64,000 nucleotides of DNA from Streptococcus oralis (GCF_003943415.1 NZ_RJPK01000003.1:28175-92174), one strand, 5' to 3'; shown: positions 1-8,562, numbered from the stretch's first letter. The notes: generated from the letters alone by a model not told the origin. Numbers and translations are program-made.

Positions 1-20
1 AAAAAAGGGAAAAATTGAAG

Positions 21-1202
21 ATGATTGAGGAGCAACCATTGAACAGAAAAAAGAATATACCACAAATTAGGTTTCAAAATTATGAAGATGGATGGGATGT
101 AGAAAAATTAAAAAATATTTTCGGAACTATAAGAAATGCTTTTGTCGGAACTGCAACACCTTATTATGTTGAGAAAGGTAAGTTTTATCTAGAATCTAAT
201 AATGTCAAAAATGGCAAAATTAATTATATTTCTCAGATTTTCATAAATGATGAATTTTATGAAAAACAAAGAGATAAGTGGTTGAAAACAAATGATATTG
301 TAATGGTACAATCTGGTCATGTAGGTCACACAGCTGTTATTCCAGAAGAATTAAATAACACCGCTGCTCATGCTTTGATAGTGTTTACTGATTATAAAAA
401 AGAAGTAAATCCGCATTTTTTAAATTATCAATTTCAATCTAACGATAAGAGGAAAGAACTTGATTTAATTTCTACAGGTAATACTATTAAGCATATTTTA
501 GCTTCAGAGATGAAAAACTTTAAGATGGACTTCCCTACAGTTGACGAACAATCTGCCATCGGTTCCCTTTTCCGCACTCTCGACGACCTTCTGGCTAGCT
601 ACAAGGACAATCTTACCAACTACCAAGCTCTCAAGGCGACCATGCTTTCCAAGATGTTTCCCAAAGCTGGACAGACCGTTCCTGAGATTCGTTTAGATGG
701 ATTTGAAGGTGAGTGGGAAAGGAAGAATTTGTCAGAGGGGTGTAATATTAATTCTGGTAGAGATTATAAACATTTAAAGGATGGGGACATTCCTGTATAT
801 GGCACTGGTGGTTACATGCTTTCTGTAAATGATAAATTATCTGATGAGGATGCTATAGGTATTGGAAGAAAAGGAACTATAGATAAACCATATTTATTAT
901 CAGCACCTTTTTGGACTGTAGATACTTTATTTTATGTGACATGTAAAGTAGGCTATGATTTATATTATCTTTTCTTAATTTTTCAAAAAGTTCGTTGGAA
1001 AAAGTTTGATGAATCTACTGGTGTACCAAGTTTATCAAAGAAAACCATTGAAAAAGTTGTTTCAAAATTTCCATCACTTCCTGAACAACAAGCCATTGGC
1101 TCTTACTTCTCAAATCTCGATAACCTCATTAACTCTCATCAAGAAAAAATTTCTCAGCTAGAAACACTTAAAAAGAAACTCTTGCAGGATATGTTTATTT
1201 AA
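21..1202 (+). CDS. hsdS: Type I restriction-modification specificity subunit HsdS
   Basis: HsdS chooses the DNA sequence recognised by a type I restriction-modification complex and bridges two HsdM methylases. The protein (about 393 aa) has the classic two-fold layout: a first target-recognition domain (about residues 15-175), a central conserved helical repeat (TVDEQSAIGSLF to about residue 215), a second recognition domain, and a C-terminal conserved repeat (LPEQQAIGSYF to the end). The two repeats are similar to each other, as expected for the paired spacer helices. The ATG at 21 follows an AAGGGA motif. A TTG at 39 behind GAGGAG is an alternative, and an in-frame TTG at 15 is less likely. 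The recognition domains are visibly richer in A+T than the conserved segment at about 530-700, a sign of domain exchange. hsdM lies about 3.9 kb downstream rather than next to it, and no hsdR is visible. Confidence 0.93.
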   Translation: MIEEQPLNRKKNIPQIRFQNYEDGWDVEKLKNIFGTIRNAFVGTATPYYVEKGKFYLESNNVKNGKINYISQIFINDEFYEKQRDKWLKTNDIVMVQSGHVGHTAVIPEELNNTAAHALIVFTDYKKEVNPHFLNYQFQSNDKRKELDLISTGNTIKHILASEMKNFKMDFPTVDEQSAIGSLFRTLDDLLASYKDNLTNYQALKATMLSKMFPKAGQTVPEIRLDGFEGEWERKNLSEGCNINSGRDYKHLKDGDIPVYGTGGYMLSVNDKLSDEDAIGIGRKGTIDKPYLLSAPFWTVDTLFYVTCKVGYDLYYLFLIFQKVRWKKFDESTGVPSLSKKTIEKVVSKFPSLPEQQAIGSYFSNLDNLINSHQEKISQLETLKKKLLQDMFI

Positions 1203-1218
1203 CTGAAAGGAGCGAATT

Positions 1219-2415
1219 ATGTCAGATACAACTTTTAACCGTGAAAAGAAAACAGATAGACCTGTTATTGCGCTTTGTTATGATTTTGATAAAACACTTT
1301 CTCCAGATGATATGCAGGCTCAAGGATATATCCAAACAGTACAACCAGAAGGCAGCGATATGATTGGTGATTTCTGGAGGGAGTCAAATGGTCGTGCTAC
1401 AGCAAATAATATGGATAAAAACCTTGCTTATATGTATACCATGAAGAAAAAAGCACGTGGTCAGATTGTTTTTACAAAAGAAAAGTTAGCTGAGTATGGA
1501 TCTCAGGTTGCACTTTTTCCAGGAGTAGAGGATTGGTTTAAACGCATAAGAGACTACGGATCTGATAAAGGAATCATTGTCGAGCATTACATTATATCTT
1601 CGGGTTTAAAAGAGATGATAGAGGGAACTACAATTGCAAAAGAGTTTAAAGAACTGTACGCAACTTCTTTCTATTTTGATGATGATGGAGTTGCTGTCTG
1701 GCCTGCTCAAGTAGTGAATTATACTAATAAGACACAGTTTCTTTTTCGTATCTCAAAGGGTGTTCTGGATGTTAATGATGAAGCGGTTAATGATTCTTTC
1801 GCACCTGACGAAATCAGAGTTCCATTCCGAAATATGATTTATCTAGGTGATAGCGATACAGATATTCCTTGTATGAAATTGGTAAATTCTCAAGGTGGAT
1901 ATTCTGTCGGTGTTTTTAATCCAGATGAAAAAGATGAACTGAAGGCAAAGAATAAAGTCTATAAAATGATGAGAGATAATCGTATTTCTTATTTTGCTCC
2001 TGCAGACTACTCAGAGGGTAGTGAACTTGACGAACTCGTGAAATTGATTATTGATAAAACTGTATACAATGAAAAACTGTATGAGAAAAAGTACAATAAT
2101 CAAAAAGAAGCTATTGAACAAGCTAAACCAAAAGAAGAGCAAGAGAAATTAGATTTAATCAACTCATTAGAAAGTAGTGGTAGTTTCAAAAATACTCATG
2201 CTATTGTTGAGAAATTATCAAAATACATTAGTTGGAAACATGAAGAATTGGAAGATCTCTTAGAGATTGCACTGGAAAATACACAGGTATGGCATATTTT
2301 AAATGATCCAGATATTAAAAAGTTTTACCAGTATCTAATTGAACAACTCGGTAGCAATACTGATGAGTTAATTAGAGACACAGTTGAAAATATTCAACAA
2401 AAATTTGAATCATAA
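1219..2415 (+). CDS. HAD-superfamily phosphatase in the R-M locus
   Basis: This is a haloacid-dehalogenase-fold hydrolase of 398 aa. Motif I is YDFDKTLSPDD, with the nucleophile and acid/base pair at about Asp22 and Asp24. Motif IV is YLGDSDTDIPCM near residue 210, which supplies metal-binding aspartates. A charged, mostly helical extension of about 130 residues follows the catalytic domain (from about residue 270) and has no function I recognise. A clean AAAGGAG ribosome site precedes the ATG, 16 bp after hsdS, so co-transcription is likely. Base composition is AT-rich like the KAP gene after it and unlike hsdM. The substrate cannot be deduced. Its place inside a restriction locus suggests a defence role such as nucleotide or DNA-end dephosphorylation, but that is inference. 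Confidence 0.8.
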   Translation: MSDTTFNREKKTDRPVIALCYDFDKTLSPDDMQAQGYIQTVQPEGSDMIGDFWRESNGRATANNMDKNLAYMYTMKKKARGQIVFTKEKLAEYGSQVALFPGVEDWFKRIRDYGSDKGIIVEHYIISSGLKEMIEGTTIAKEFKELYATSFYFDDDGVAVWPAQVVNYTNKTQFLFRISKGVLDVNDEAVNDSFAPDEIRVPFRNMIYLGDSDTDIPCMKLVNSQGGYSVGVFNPDEKDELKAKNKVYKMMRDNRISYFAPADYSEGSELDELVKLIIDKTVYNEKLYEKKYNNQKEAIEQAKPKEEQEKLDLINSLESSGSFKNTHAIVEKLSKYISWKHEELEDLLEIALENTQVWHILNDPDIKKFYQYLIEQLGSNTDELIRDTVENIQQKFES

Positions 2416-2442
2416 TTGAAGATGAGAATATTTAGGTGAGTT

Positions 2443-4242
2443 ATGACGGAGAATAATTTTATAGAACTAGATAAAATTGAAACCTCAACTGCGGCGCAAA
2501 ATTTTGTAAATTTATTAAACGAGAATAAGACGTATTTTCTTAATGGTACTTGGGGATCAGGTAAGTCTACTTTTCTTAATGAAGTTGATGATATAAAACA
2601 AATTAAACTAGTAACCATTGATTTTTGGAGATTAAATGACAGTCGATCAACTCTAGAGACAGTTTTTGCAAAACTACATCCATGTGTATATTGGGGATTA
2701 AGATTAATTGTAATCCTATGCATTGCATTATCAATCCTAATGACTAATGTAGTTGATTTGGGGCTAAGTGCTTATGTACCTAATTGGGTTGTTTTGTCCG
2801 CAGGAGTGATTGCTTTAATAGTAGCAATTCATCAATTTTTGAAAATAAAATCAGATGGAATTTATAGCTGGTTATTGACTCGAAAATGTTTTTCATTCAA
2901 AAGAAAAGTTCTAGTTGTTGATGACTTTGATAGAATGACTAATATTCAACAAGAAGCTAGTTACAAACTTTTTAGTTTGTTAAATGGGAAACTTCCAATT
3001 ATATTTGTTGGAGATATAGAACTTCTACATAGAAATGATAATAATTATCTTTCAAAAATAATAGATCGACGAATTGAACTTCCATATGATTTACATCCTA
3101 ACAAAATTTGGTCTGATTATATAGAACAACTGGAAAAGAAATTTAAAATAAAACTTTCTGGCGAGGTAAAGAGTATATTTATTTTGGATACTAAGAATCT
3201 GAGAGATAGAGAGCGATTCAATGATTTTGTGAATTTAGAATTAATTAAACGTAATAAAAAGGAATACGTCCAAATTGAGCAACAACTGATTGTTATATTT
3301 TTTTATCTTTACTATCCGACAATATATGAAGGATTAAAGAGTGGGAAGGAACAAACTCTACTAAACGATAAGATTAGGCCGTTTATCGAATCACTTTATA
3401 AAAAATTAACTGAAAAAAATGATTTTTACCCTAGTTGTTACGTTAATAACAATGAAGCATATTTTATAAATGAAACTCCATCTAATAGAACAGTGGATGA
3501 GCTGAGTCTAATTATTGATAGTAATCAACAACTTTCAAAGGAATTACTAATAGCAAAGCCTAAAAGTGATTTTTTTCATTTTGTTATTGGAAATTTTGAA
3601 ATTTTGCCTGAAAATCAACAAGAATTATTATTTCTTCAATCATTGGAACTGTCTACACGAGATAATAATAACGATTTAATGGATTTTATAATTCAAAAGA
3701 GGATTGAGAAGGAAATACCTGATTATAAGATTGGAACTACAGAAGTGAATAACGAAATGATAGGGAATATTTTTTCGTTTTTTCAGAATTTACTACAGGA
3801 TATGATAGATGACCCTGACACAAGTGAAGTATATTATTTTATATTGAAACATAAAATTTTTAGGTATCAAGATTTGAGAGTTCTTGAGGAAGAATTAGGT
3901 CCTTATGATGAGGAGTATTTATCGTATAGAAGGAAATATGTAACATTATTAATTTACTTGTATCGTAGAGATGAAATAGATTTCTTCAATATATGGACCG
4001 AAGATCTATGGGATACTATAAATAAACTGAATACAGAAGAATTTCTCCGTTTTTGGCTAGAATTTGGATTTTTAAGTAATAAAGATAAAAATAAACGGGG
4101 GTATGATTCTAAAAATAAAGAATATATTTTTGTAAAAGATTTTGACACTTATGTTGACGAAGAAGATATTATTTTCTTAAAAGGGAGTATTAAGGAAAGA
4201 TTAAACAAACTTGAAAAAGAAGGATTCAAATTTGAAGATTAA
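2443..4242 (+). CDS. KAP-family P-loop NTPase with a membrane hairpin
   Basis: The 599-aa protein begins with a P-loop, GTWGSGKST, at about residues 35-43. The Trp before the loop is typical of the KAP (Kidins220/ARMS-PifA) family. Two hydrophobic segments, about residues 86-103 and 113-133, interrupt the NTPase domain between Walker A and Walker B, as KAP proteins usually show. Walker B is VLVVDDFDRM with Asp160-Asp161. The rest is a long charged helical region with no recognised domain. KAP NTPases are membrane-associated, and some (for example PifA) exclude phages; many sit in defence islands. The ATG at 2443 lies 27 bp after the HAD gene and follows a GGTGAG motif. The gene is strongly AT-rich, which suggests horizontal acquisition. 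Family assignment is firm, function is not. Confidence 0.85.
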   Translation: MTENNFIELDKIETSTAAQNFVNLLNENKTYFLNGTWGSGKSTFLNEVDDIKQIKLVTIDFWRLNDSRSTLETVFAKLHPCVYWGLRLIVILCIALSILMTNVVDLGLSAYVPNWVVLSAGVIALIVAIHQFLKIKSDGIYSWLLTRKCFSFKRKVLVVDDFDRMTNIQQEASYKLFSLLNGKLPIIFVGDIELLHRNDNNYLSKIIDRRIELPYDLHPNKIWSDYIEQLEKKFKIKLSGEVKSIFILDTKNLRDRERFNDFVNLELIKRNKKEYVQIEQQLIVIFFYLYYPTIYEGLKSGKEQTLLNDKIRPFIESLYKKLTEKNDFYPSCYVNNNEAYFINETPSNRTVDELSLIIDSNQQLSKELLIAKPKSDFFHFVIGNFEILPENQQELLFLQSLELSTRDNNNDLMDFIIQKRIEKEIPDYKIGTTEVNNEMIGNIFSFFQNLLQDMIDDPDTSEVYYFILKHKIFRYQDLRVLEEELGPYDEEYLSYRRKYVTLLIYLYRRDEIDFFNIWTEDLWDTINKLNTEEFLRFWLEFGFLSNKDKNKRGYDSKNKEYIFVKDFDTYVDEEDIIFLKGSIKERLNKLEKEGFKFED

Positions 4243-4260
4243 AAGATAAAAGGAGGATTC

Positions 4261-5016
4261 ATGGTATCTGTAACACAACGTATCAAAGAAATTAATCAAC
4301 CTCGAGGTGGTTATCTGCCCATCAAGTTATTTTCGGTAGAGCAGTTCGAAGACCATAGAGTTCTGCATCCAGTAGAGTCTGTATCTCCTACTTTAGTGGG
4401 GATTTGTGTGGATTACTTGACTCGCTTTATGAAAGGGGCAGAAGCCCGTGATTCTTTCAGAATTTCTCTCAAGGGAGCTCATAGGGTTAACATGGGAGAC
4501 CTAGCAGAAGCACTACTCGATTTGGTGACAGGATTGGACGATTTATCGATAGAAAGTGCTTGTCGTTTGGTTTCTTTTGATGTCGTTTTTCGTGCGGGGA
4601 AACAGTATTATAAGCCTTTTGAGGAAATTTCAGTGGATGCCGAAACGATAGAGAATATTCGTATCATGGTAGAACGAAGTCTTTGCTTTTTCGACCTCTA
4701 TGGTCCTTTGGTAAAGGATGGCTTTCATTTTCTTGGAGGTTATACAGAAACGATTGATAAGGGTGATGGAGATTTTCTTACCAAGGATACATTATGGGAT
4801 TTTAAGGTGACTAAAACAGCTCCTAATAAAGATCATACACTACAAGTCCTTGTATACTATATCATGGGCTTACATTCCTTTGACCCTGATTTCCTTTCTA
4901 TCGAAAATCTTGGATTTTATAATCCTCGAAAAAATATCGTTTATCAACTTCCAGTCTCTTCTATTCCTTTAGATTTGATTCGAACGATTGAAAATGAAGT
5001 GATTTGTTATAAATGA
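4261..5016 (+). CDS. Predicted PD-(D/E)XK (RecB-like) nuclease-fold protein
   Basis: This 251-aa protein is not one I know by name. Its C-terminal half carries a pattern expected of RecB-type PD-(D/E)XK nucleases: an acidic GDGD at residues 168-171, then DFK at 180-182, then a helix with Q195 and Y199-Y200 (LQVLVYY), matching D...(D/E)-x-K...QxxxY. The N-terminal half is mixed alpha/beta with no motif I recognise. The ATG at 4261 sits behind AAAGGAGG, an excellent ribosome site. hsdM starts 43 bp downstream, so the gene probably shares a transcript with the R-M genes. Codon use is closer to hsdM than to the two genes upstream. The nuclease call rests on motif spacing only; it could also be an inactive nuclease fold acting as a binding protein. 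Confidence 0.55.
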   Translation: MVSVTQRIKEINQPRGGYLPIKLFSVEQFEDHRVLHPVESVSPTLVGICVDYLTRFMKGAEARDSFRISLKGAHRVNMGDLAEALLDLVTGLDDLSIESACRLVSFDVVFRAGKQYYKPFEEISVDAETIENIRIMVERSLCFFDLYGPLVKDGFHFLGGYTETIDKGDGDFLTKDTLWDFKVTKTAPNKDHTLQVLVYYIMGLHSFDPDFLSIENLGFYNPRKNIVYQLPVSSIPLDLIRTIENEVICYK

Positions 5017-5059
5017 ATGCTTGTTTAAAAATAAATTGCAAAACTTAGAAAGAAACACT

Positions 5060-6661
5060 ATGGAAACAACACAAACTTCCCAGTCGCTATACCAAGCCCT
5101 GTGGAACTCAGCGGATGTTCTCCGCTCCAAGATGGATGCTAATGACTACAAGTCCTATCTCTTGGGAATGGTCTTTTACAAGTACCTGTCTGACAAGATG
5201 CTCTTTTTCGTGGCGGAGACCATGGGAGAAGGGACAGATAGTCTTGAGGCTGCCCTTGAGATCTATCGCAATTACTACGAGGATGCGGATACCCATGAGG
5301 ACCTGTTATTAGTTATGAGCGACGAGCTCAACTATAGTATCGAGCCAGACCTAACTTTTACCGCTCTAGTAGCAAGGGTCAATGACGGGACTTTCCAGCT
5401 GGAAGATCTAGCTCAAGGTTTTCGTGATATCGAGCAAAGCGATGACCTCTATGAAAACCTCTTTGAAGATATCGACCTTTACTCTAAAAAGTTAGGGGCC
5501 ACTCCGCAAAAGCAAAACCAAACGGTAGCAGCAGTCATGAAGGAGTTGGCTGTGCTGGATGTGGCTGGTCATGCAGGCGATATGCTGGGGGATGCCTATG
5601 AGTATCTGATCGGTCAGTTTGCGACCGACTCTGGTAAGAAAGCTGGTGAGTTCTATACACCTCAGCCTGTTGCCAAACTTATGACTCAGATTGCCTTTTT
5701 GGGTCGTGAGGACCAGTTAGGCTTTACCATCTATGATGCGACCATGGGCTCTGGCTCTCTCTTGCTCAATGCCAAGAAGTACTCTCACAAACCACAGACA
5801 GTGGTCTACTTTGGTCAGGAACTCAATACCTCTACCTATAACCTAGCTCGGATGAACATGATCCTACACGGTGTTCCAGTTGAGAATCAATTTCTCCACA
5901 ATGCTGATACACTAGACGAAGACTGGCCGACTCAAGAGCCGACCAACTTTGACGGTGTTCTCATGAACCCTCCATACTCAGCCAAGTGGTCAGCAAGCTC
6001 TGGCTTCCTGAATGATCCTCGTTTCTCTCCTTTTGGGAAACTCGCGCCTCAGTCTAAGGCGGACTTTGCCTTTCTCTTGCATGGATATTACCACCTCAAG
6101 CAGGATAATGGAGTCATGGCTATCGTCCTTCCCCACGGTGTTCTATTCCGTGGCAATGCGGAGGGAACCATTCGTAAGTCCTTGTTAGAAGAAGGAGCCA
6201 TTGATACGGTTATCGGTCTACCAGCCAATATCTTCTTTAATACCAGCATTCCGACTACGGTCATCATTCTCAAAAAGAACCGTACCAATCGTGATGTCTA
6301 CTTTATCGATGCCTCTAAGGAGTTTGATAAGGGGAAAAATCAGAATATCATGACGGATGTTCATATCAAGAAGATTCTGGAAGCCTACAAGTCACGTGAG
6401 GAGATTGATAAGTTTGCCCACCTGGCGAGCTATGAAGAAATCGTCGAAAATGACTATAATCTCAATATCCCTCGCTACGTAGATACCTTTGAGGAAGAAG
6501 AAGTTGAACCACTGACAGATATCGTCAGCAAGATTAACGAGACAAATAAAGCCATCGAAAGCCAAACAGCTTCATTACTTGAAATGCTCGGTCAACTCCA
6601 CGGAACCACACCAGAAGCCGATGCTGAACTCCAACAGTTTTTGGTGGATTTTAAAGGGTGA
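5060..6661 (+). CDS. hsdM: Type I DNA methyltransferase subunit HsdM
   Basis: HsdM methylates adenine at N6 using S-adenosylmethionine, in a complex with HsdS. The N-terminal helical domain starts METTQTSQSLYQALW. The catalytic domain carries the AdoMet-binding motif DATMGSGS from Asp226 and the catalytic NPPY motif from Asn303. The C-terminal part holds the helices that pair with HsdS. At 533 aa it is full length for the family. An in-frame TTG at 5021 would add 13 residues; I prefer the ATG at 5060 because the protein start then fits the family. Codon use is typical of chromosomal housekeeping genes here and contrasts with the AT-rich HAD and KAP genes. With no hsdR in view, the complex may be a lone methylase, or the nuclease subunit may lie just outside the left edge. 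Confidence 0.96.
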   Translation: METTQTSQSLYQALWNSADVLRSKMDANDYKSYLLGMVFYKYLSDKMLFFVAETMGEGTDSLEAALEIYRNYYEDADTHEDLLLVMSDELNYSIEPDLTFTALVARVNDGTFQLEDLAQGFRDIEQSDDLYENLFEDIDLYSKKLGATPQKQNQTVAAVMKELAVLDVAGHAGDMLGDAYEYLIGQFATDSGKKAGEFYTPQPVAKLMTQIAFLGREDQLGFTIYDATMGSGSLLLNAKKYSHKPQTVVYFGQELNTSTYNLARMNMILHGVPVENQFLHNADTLDEDWPTQEPTNFDGVLMNPPYSAKWSASSGFLNDPRFSPFGKLAPQSKADFAFLLHGYYHLKQDNGVMAIVLPHGVLFRGNAEGTIRKSLLEEGAIDTVIGLPANIFFNTSIPTTVIILKKNRTNRDVYFIDASKEFDKGKNQNIMTDVHIKKILEAYKSREEIDKFAHLASYEEIVENDYNLNIPRYVDTFEEEEVEPLTDIVSKINETNKAIESQTASLLEMLGQLHGTTPEADAELQQFLVDFKG

Positions 6662-6764
6662 TGGAGCCAATTGATTCGCTCATATTCCGCTCATAATTCG
6701 CTCATTTTTTAGATACAACTTTGTTTCCATATTTCCTGGAAACTGATAAAAAGCAAGGAGAAAC

Positions 6765-7169
6765 ATGGAACAAACTAACCCAAAATCCCAGTGTCAGCAA
6801 CTCTGGGCTAGAAATAAATACCTCGTTTTGACCCATTCCAGCAATATTTACAATGAGATTCGCCAATACTTGAAGAATGAAGAGGTGGAGGTAAGTCAGG
6901 TTCAAGAGATGATTGACCGTGCCTGCCAGATTCCAGAACACATGGGTCAGGTCTGCAATGCCTTTCAGCATATTTGGGGCTATTTCAAAAAGAAAGCGAC
7001 AGATGACGAGCGCAGAGACTATATGCTCTTGTTGGACCGCTACCGCTTTGGTCAGGCTTCTAAGGAAGACTTGATTGCTAAGACTCGAGACTTGCTTGAT
7101 CGCTATCCAAATACCTACTTGCAACATTCGACTTTACTGAAAGGAGACTCCCATGAGACTTTGGCATGA
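6765..7169 (+). CDS. YbgA-like protein (DUF1722)
   Basis: The 134-aa product matches the DUF1722/YbgA pattern. It has an N-terminal WARNKYLVLTHS segment, the central NAFQHIWGYFKKKATDDER motif and a YPNTYLQHSTLL end, as in E. coli YbgA. The biochemical role of the family is unknown. In E. coli ybgA sits beside the photolyase gene phr, and here it overlaps a pyrimidine-dimer-glycosylase-like gene by 17 bp. That pairing suggests, as inference, a role in UV-damage repair. A good AAGGAG ribosome site precedes the ATG. The gene follows hsdM by about 100 bp without an obvious terminator. Confidence 0.75.
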   Translation: MEQTNPKSQCQQLWARNKYLVLTHSSNIYNEIRQYLKNEEVEVSQVQEMIDRACQIPEHMGQVCNAFQHIWGYFKKKATDDERRDYMLLLDRYRFGQASKEDLIAKTRDLLDRYPNTYLQHSTLLKGDSHETLA

Positions 7170-7518
7170 GGCTTTGATTTCACAACTTCCCCGTCCGCAA
7201 CTCTTGGGGCAACATCGAGAGTGTTGCGCCCTGCGTGGCAATGGCTGGGGCAGAAAGCATGCGACGGTTGACTATGTCTTTACCCACTCGCCCTATCGTC
7301 TCTATGCCTATCATCGCTTGATTATGGAGGAGATGGCTAACCGTGGCTATAATGTCAGTCCAGAGTGGCTGGACAAGAACTACCGTGGCAAAACCTGCCC
7401 TCCTTATGAAGACTTGCCTGAGGAGAAGCTAGGCAATCCTATCTACAGTGAGCATGACGCAGGATACTATGAGGAGTGTTTAGATAATCTCCGAGAGAAA
7501 GGCATTGAGCTGGAGTAA
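7153..7518 (+). CDS. Pyrimidine-dimer DNA glycosylase-like protein (Pyr_excise / TIGR02328 type)
   Basis: This small basic 121-aa protein begins MRLWHEALISQLP and has the highly conserved block QHRECCALRGNGWGRKHATV followed by FTHSPYRLYAYHRLIMEEM. The pattern belongs to the family related to T4 endonuclease V (pyrimidine dimer DNA glycosylase/AP lyase), in which an N-terminal amine attacks damaged DNA. The start overlaps the upstream YbgA-like gene by 17 bp, with GAAAGGAG in front, so translation is coupled. A rho-independent terminator follows. Enzyme activity of this subfamily is, as far as I know, inferred from homology. Confidence 0.75.
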   Translation: MRLWHEALISQLPRPQLLGQHRECCALRGNGWGRKHATVDYVFTHSPYRLYAYHRLIMEEMANRGYNVSPEWLDKNYRGKTCPPYEDLPEEKLGNPIYSEHDAGYYEECLDNLREKGIELE

Positions 7519-7572
7519 GAGTCAGGATTAGCTCCACACTATAACTCTTCTCGTAATTTTTTCGAATAATAA

Positions 7573-7610
7573 AGATGAGACCTTTAAAATGATTCTAAGG
7601 TCTTCTTTTT
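7573..7610 (+). terminator. Rho-independent terminator after the Pyr_excise gene
   Basis: The inverted repeat AGACCTT (7578-7584) and AAGGTCT (7597-7603) is followed by CTTTTT. It ends the ybgA-like/glycosylase transcript. Confidence 0.8.
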
Positions 7611-7623
7611 ATGGGGATTAGAA

Positions 7624-7652
7624 TTTACTTTTAATAACTTTTGAGTTATAAT
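7624..7652 (+). promoter_or_regulatory. Promoter of the toxin-antitoxin pair
   Basis: A -35 box TTTACT (7624-7629) and a perfect -10 TATAAT (7647-7652) are separated by 17 bp. The expected start of transcription is near 7659, so the mRNA would begin almost at the AAAGAGG ribosome site of the toxin gene. Confidence 0.7.
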
Positions 7653-7674
7653 TGAATTAGAAAGAGGCTACTTG

Positions 7675-8040
7675 GTGCACACGATTTACTTCTATAAGGA
7701 CAAAAATGGAAATGAGCCAGTCTTGGATTATATGAGAGAATTGGCCGGTCGTAAAAGTAAGGATAGTCGCATTAAACTGAACAAACTAAACGACTATATT
7801 GAGTTGCTTAGTCAGCATGGGACTAGAACTGGTGAACCCTATATCAAACATTTGGAAGATGAGATTTGGGAACTAAGACCTCTTAAGGATAGGATTTTAT
7901 TTGTAGCATGGCTTGATGGGAGTTTTGTTCTCTTACATCATTTTGTCAAAAAAACTCAGAAAACTCCTAGGAGAGAAATTGAAAAAGCCAAGCGTGAACT
8001 GAAGGACTTAAAAGAAAGAGGGTTAAGTGATGAAGAATAG
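7675..8040 (+). CDS. RelE/HigB-like toxin (phage Gp49-like family)
   Basis: The 121-aa protein starts [20 protein letters not shown] and has the core [42 protein letters not shown]. This is characteristic of the Gp49/HigB branch of RelE-type mRNA interferases, which cut mRNA at the ribosome. Conserved basic residues in ELRPLKDR and FVKKTQKTP fit the active site. I chose GTG at 7675 because AAAGAGG (7661-7667) lies 7 bp before it; the TTG at 7672 would be too close. The antitoxin start overlaps the toxin end by 11 bp. Toxin-first order is usual for this family. Confidence 0.85.
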   Translation: MHTIYFYKDKNGNEPVLDYMRELAGRKSKDSRIKLNKLNDYIELLSQHGTRTGEPYIKHLEDEIWELRPLKDRILFVAWLDGSFVLLHHFVKKTQKTPRREIEKAKRELKDLKERGLSDEE

Positions 8041-8323
8041 TGCTATTGGAAGTAACTGGAAGGATGTCCGGTTAGAACTCTTTACCAAGGAGGAAATCCT
8101 TGAAAGTGATATGCGAGTGGCTATCATGAGTGAGTTGATTGAGGCCAGACATGAACAAGGAATCAGCCAGAAAAAGCTAGAAGAACTTAGTGGAGTGAGC
8201 CAGCCTGTGATTGCTAGGATGGAGACAGGAAAGACTAGTCCTCAGTTGGATACGGTCTTAAAAGTCTTAGCCAGTTTAGGAAAGACACTAGCAGTCGTCC
8301 CACTTGAACAGGAAAAAAGTTGA
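8030..8323 (+). CDS. HTH-domain antitoxin (XRE/HigA-like)
   Basis: The 97-aa product has a helix-turn-helix of the Cro/CI type in its C-terminal two thirds ([46 protein letters not shown]). The C-terminal TLAVVP strand is typical of HigA-like antitoxins partnered with Gp49-type toxins. It should neutralise the toxin and repress its promoter. The ATG at 8030 follows AGAGGG by 7 bp; a GTG at 8027 in the same frame is possible. It overlaps the toxin gene by 11 bp, implying translational coupling. Confidence 0.87.
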   Translation: MKNSAIGSNWKDVRLELFTKEEILESDMRVAIMSELIEARHEQGISQKKLEELSGVSQPVIARMETGKTSPQLDTVLKVLASLGKTLAVVPLEQEKS

Positions 8324-8528
8324 TAGAGATGAGATTACTTGGTTGGCTAAAATCATCCACAGAACAATTTTACCTCCCGTCCGCACTTTTTCAGGGAAAT
8401 ATCAGAATTACAAAAGAAAACCAACCTATAGTCTTTTCTAATAACAAGTCATAGTCACTTATAAGAATCGTCAATAGCTCATTTTAGCATTCTAACTAAA
8501 ATATAGCTATAAAACAAGCTATACAAAG

Positions 8529-8562
8529 GATTTGAGACATTTGTTTCAAGTCTTTTTTTTTT
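8529..8562 (+). terminator. Terminator between the TA pair and metE
   Basis: A 10-bp stem GATTTGAGAC (8529-8538) with GTTTCAAGTC (8543-8552), including two G-U pairs, a 4-nt loop and a run of ten T. The stretch from 8324 to 8528 shows nothing else I can name. Confidence 0.8.

Noticed and set aside
7672..7674. TTG 7672 as the toxin start
   Set aside because: Only 4 bp from the ribosome site; GTG 7675 has normal spacing.
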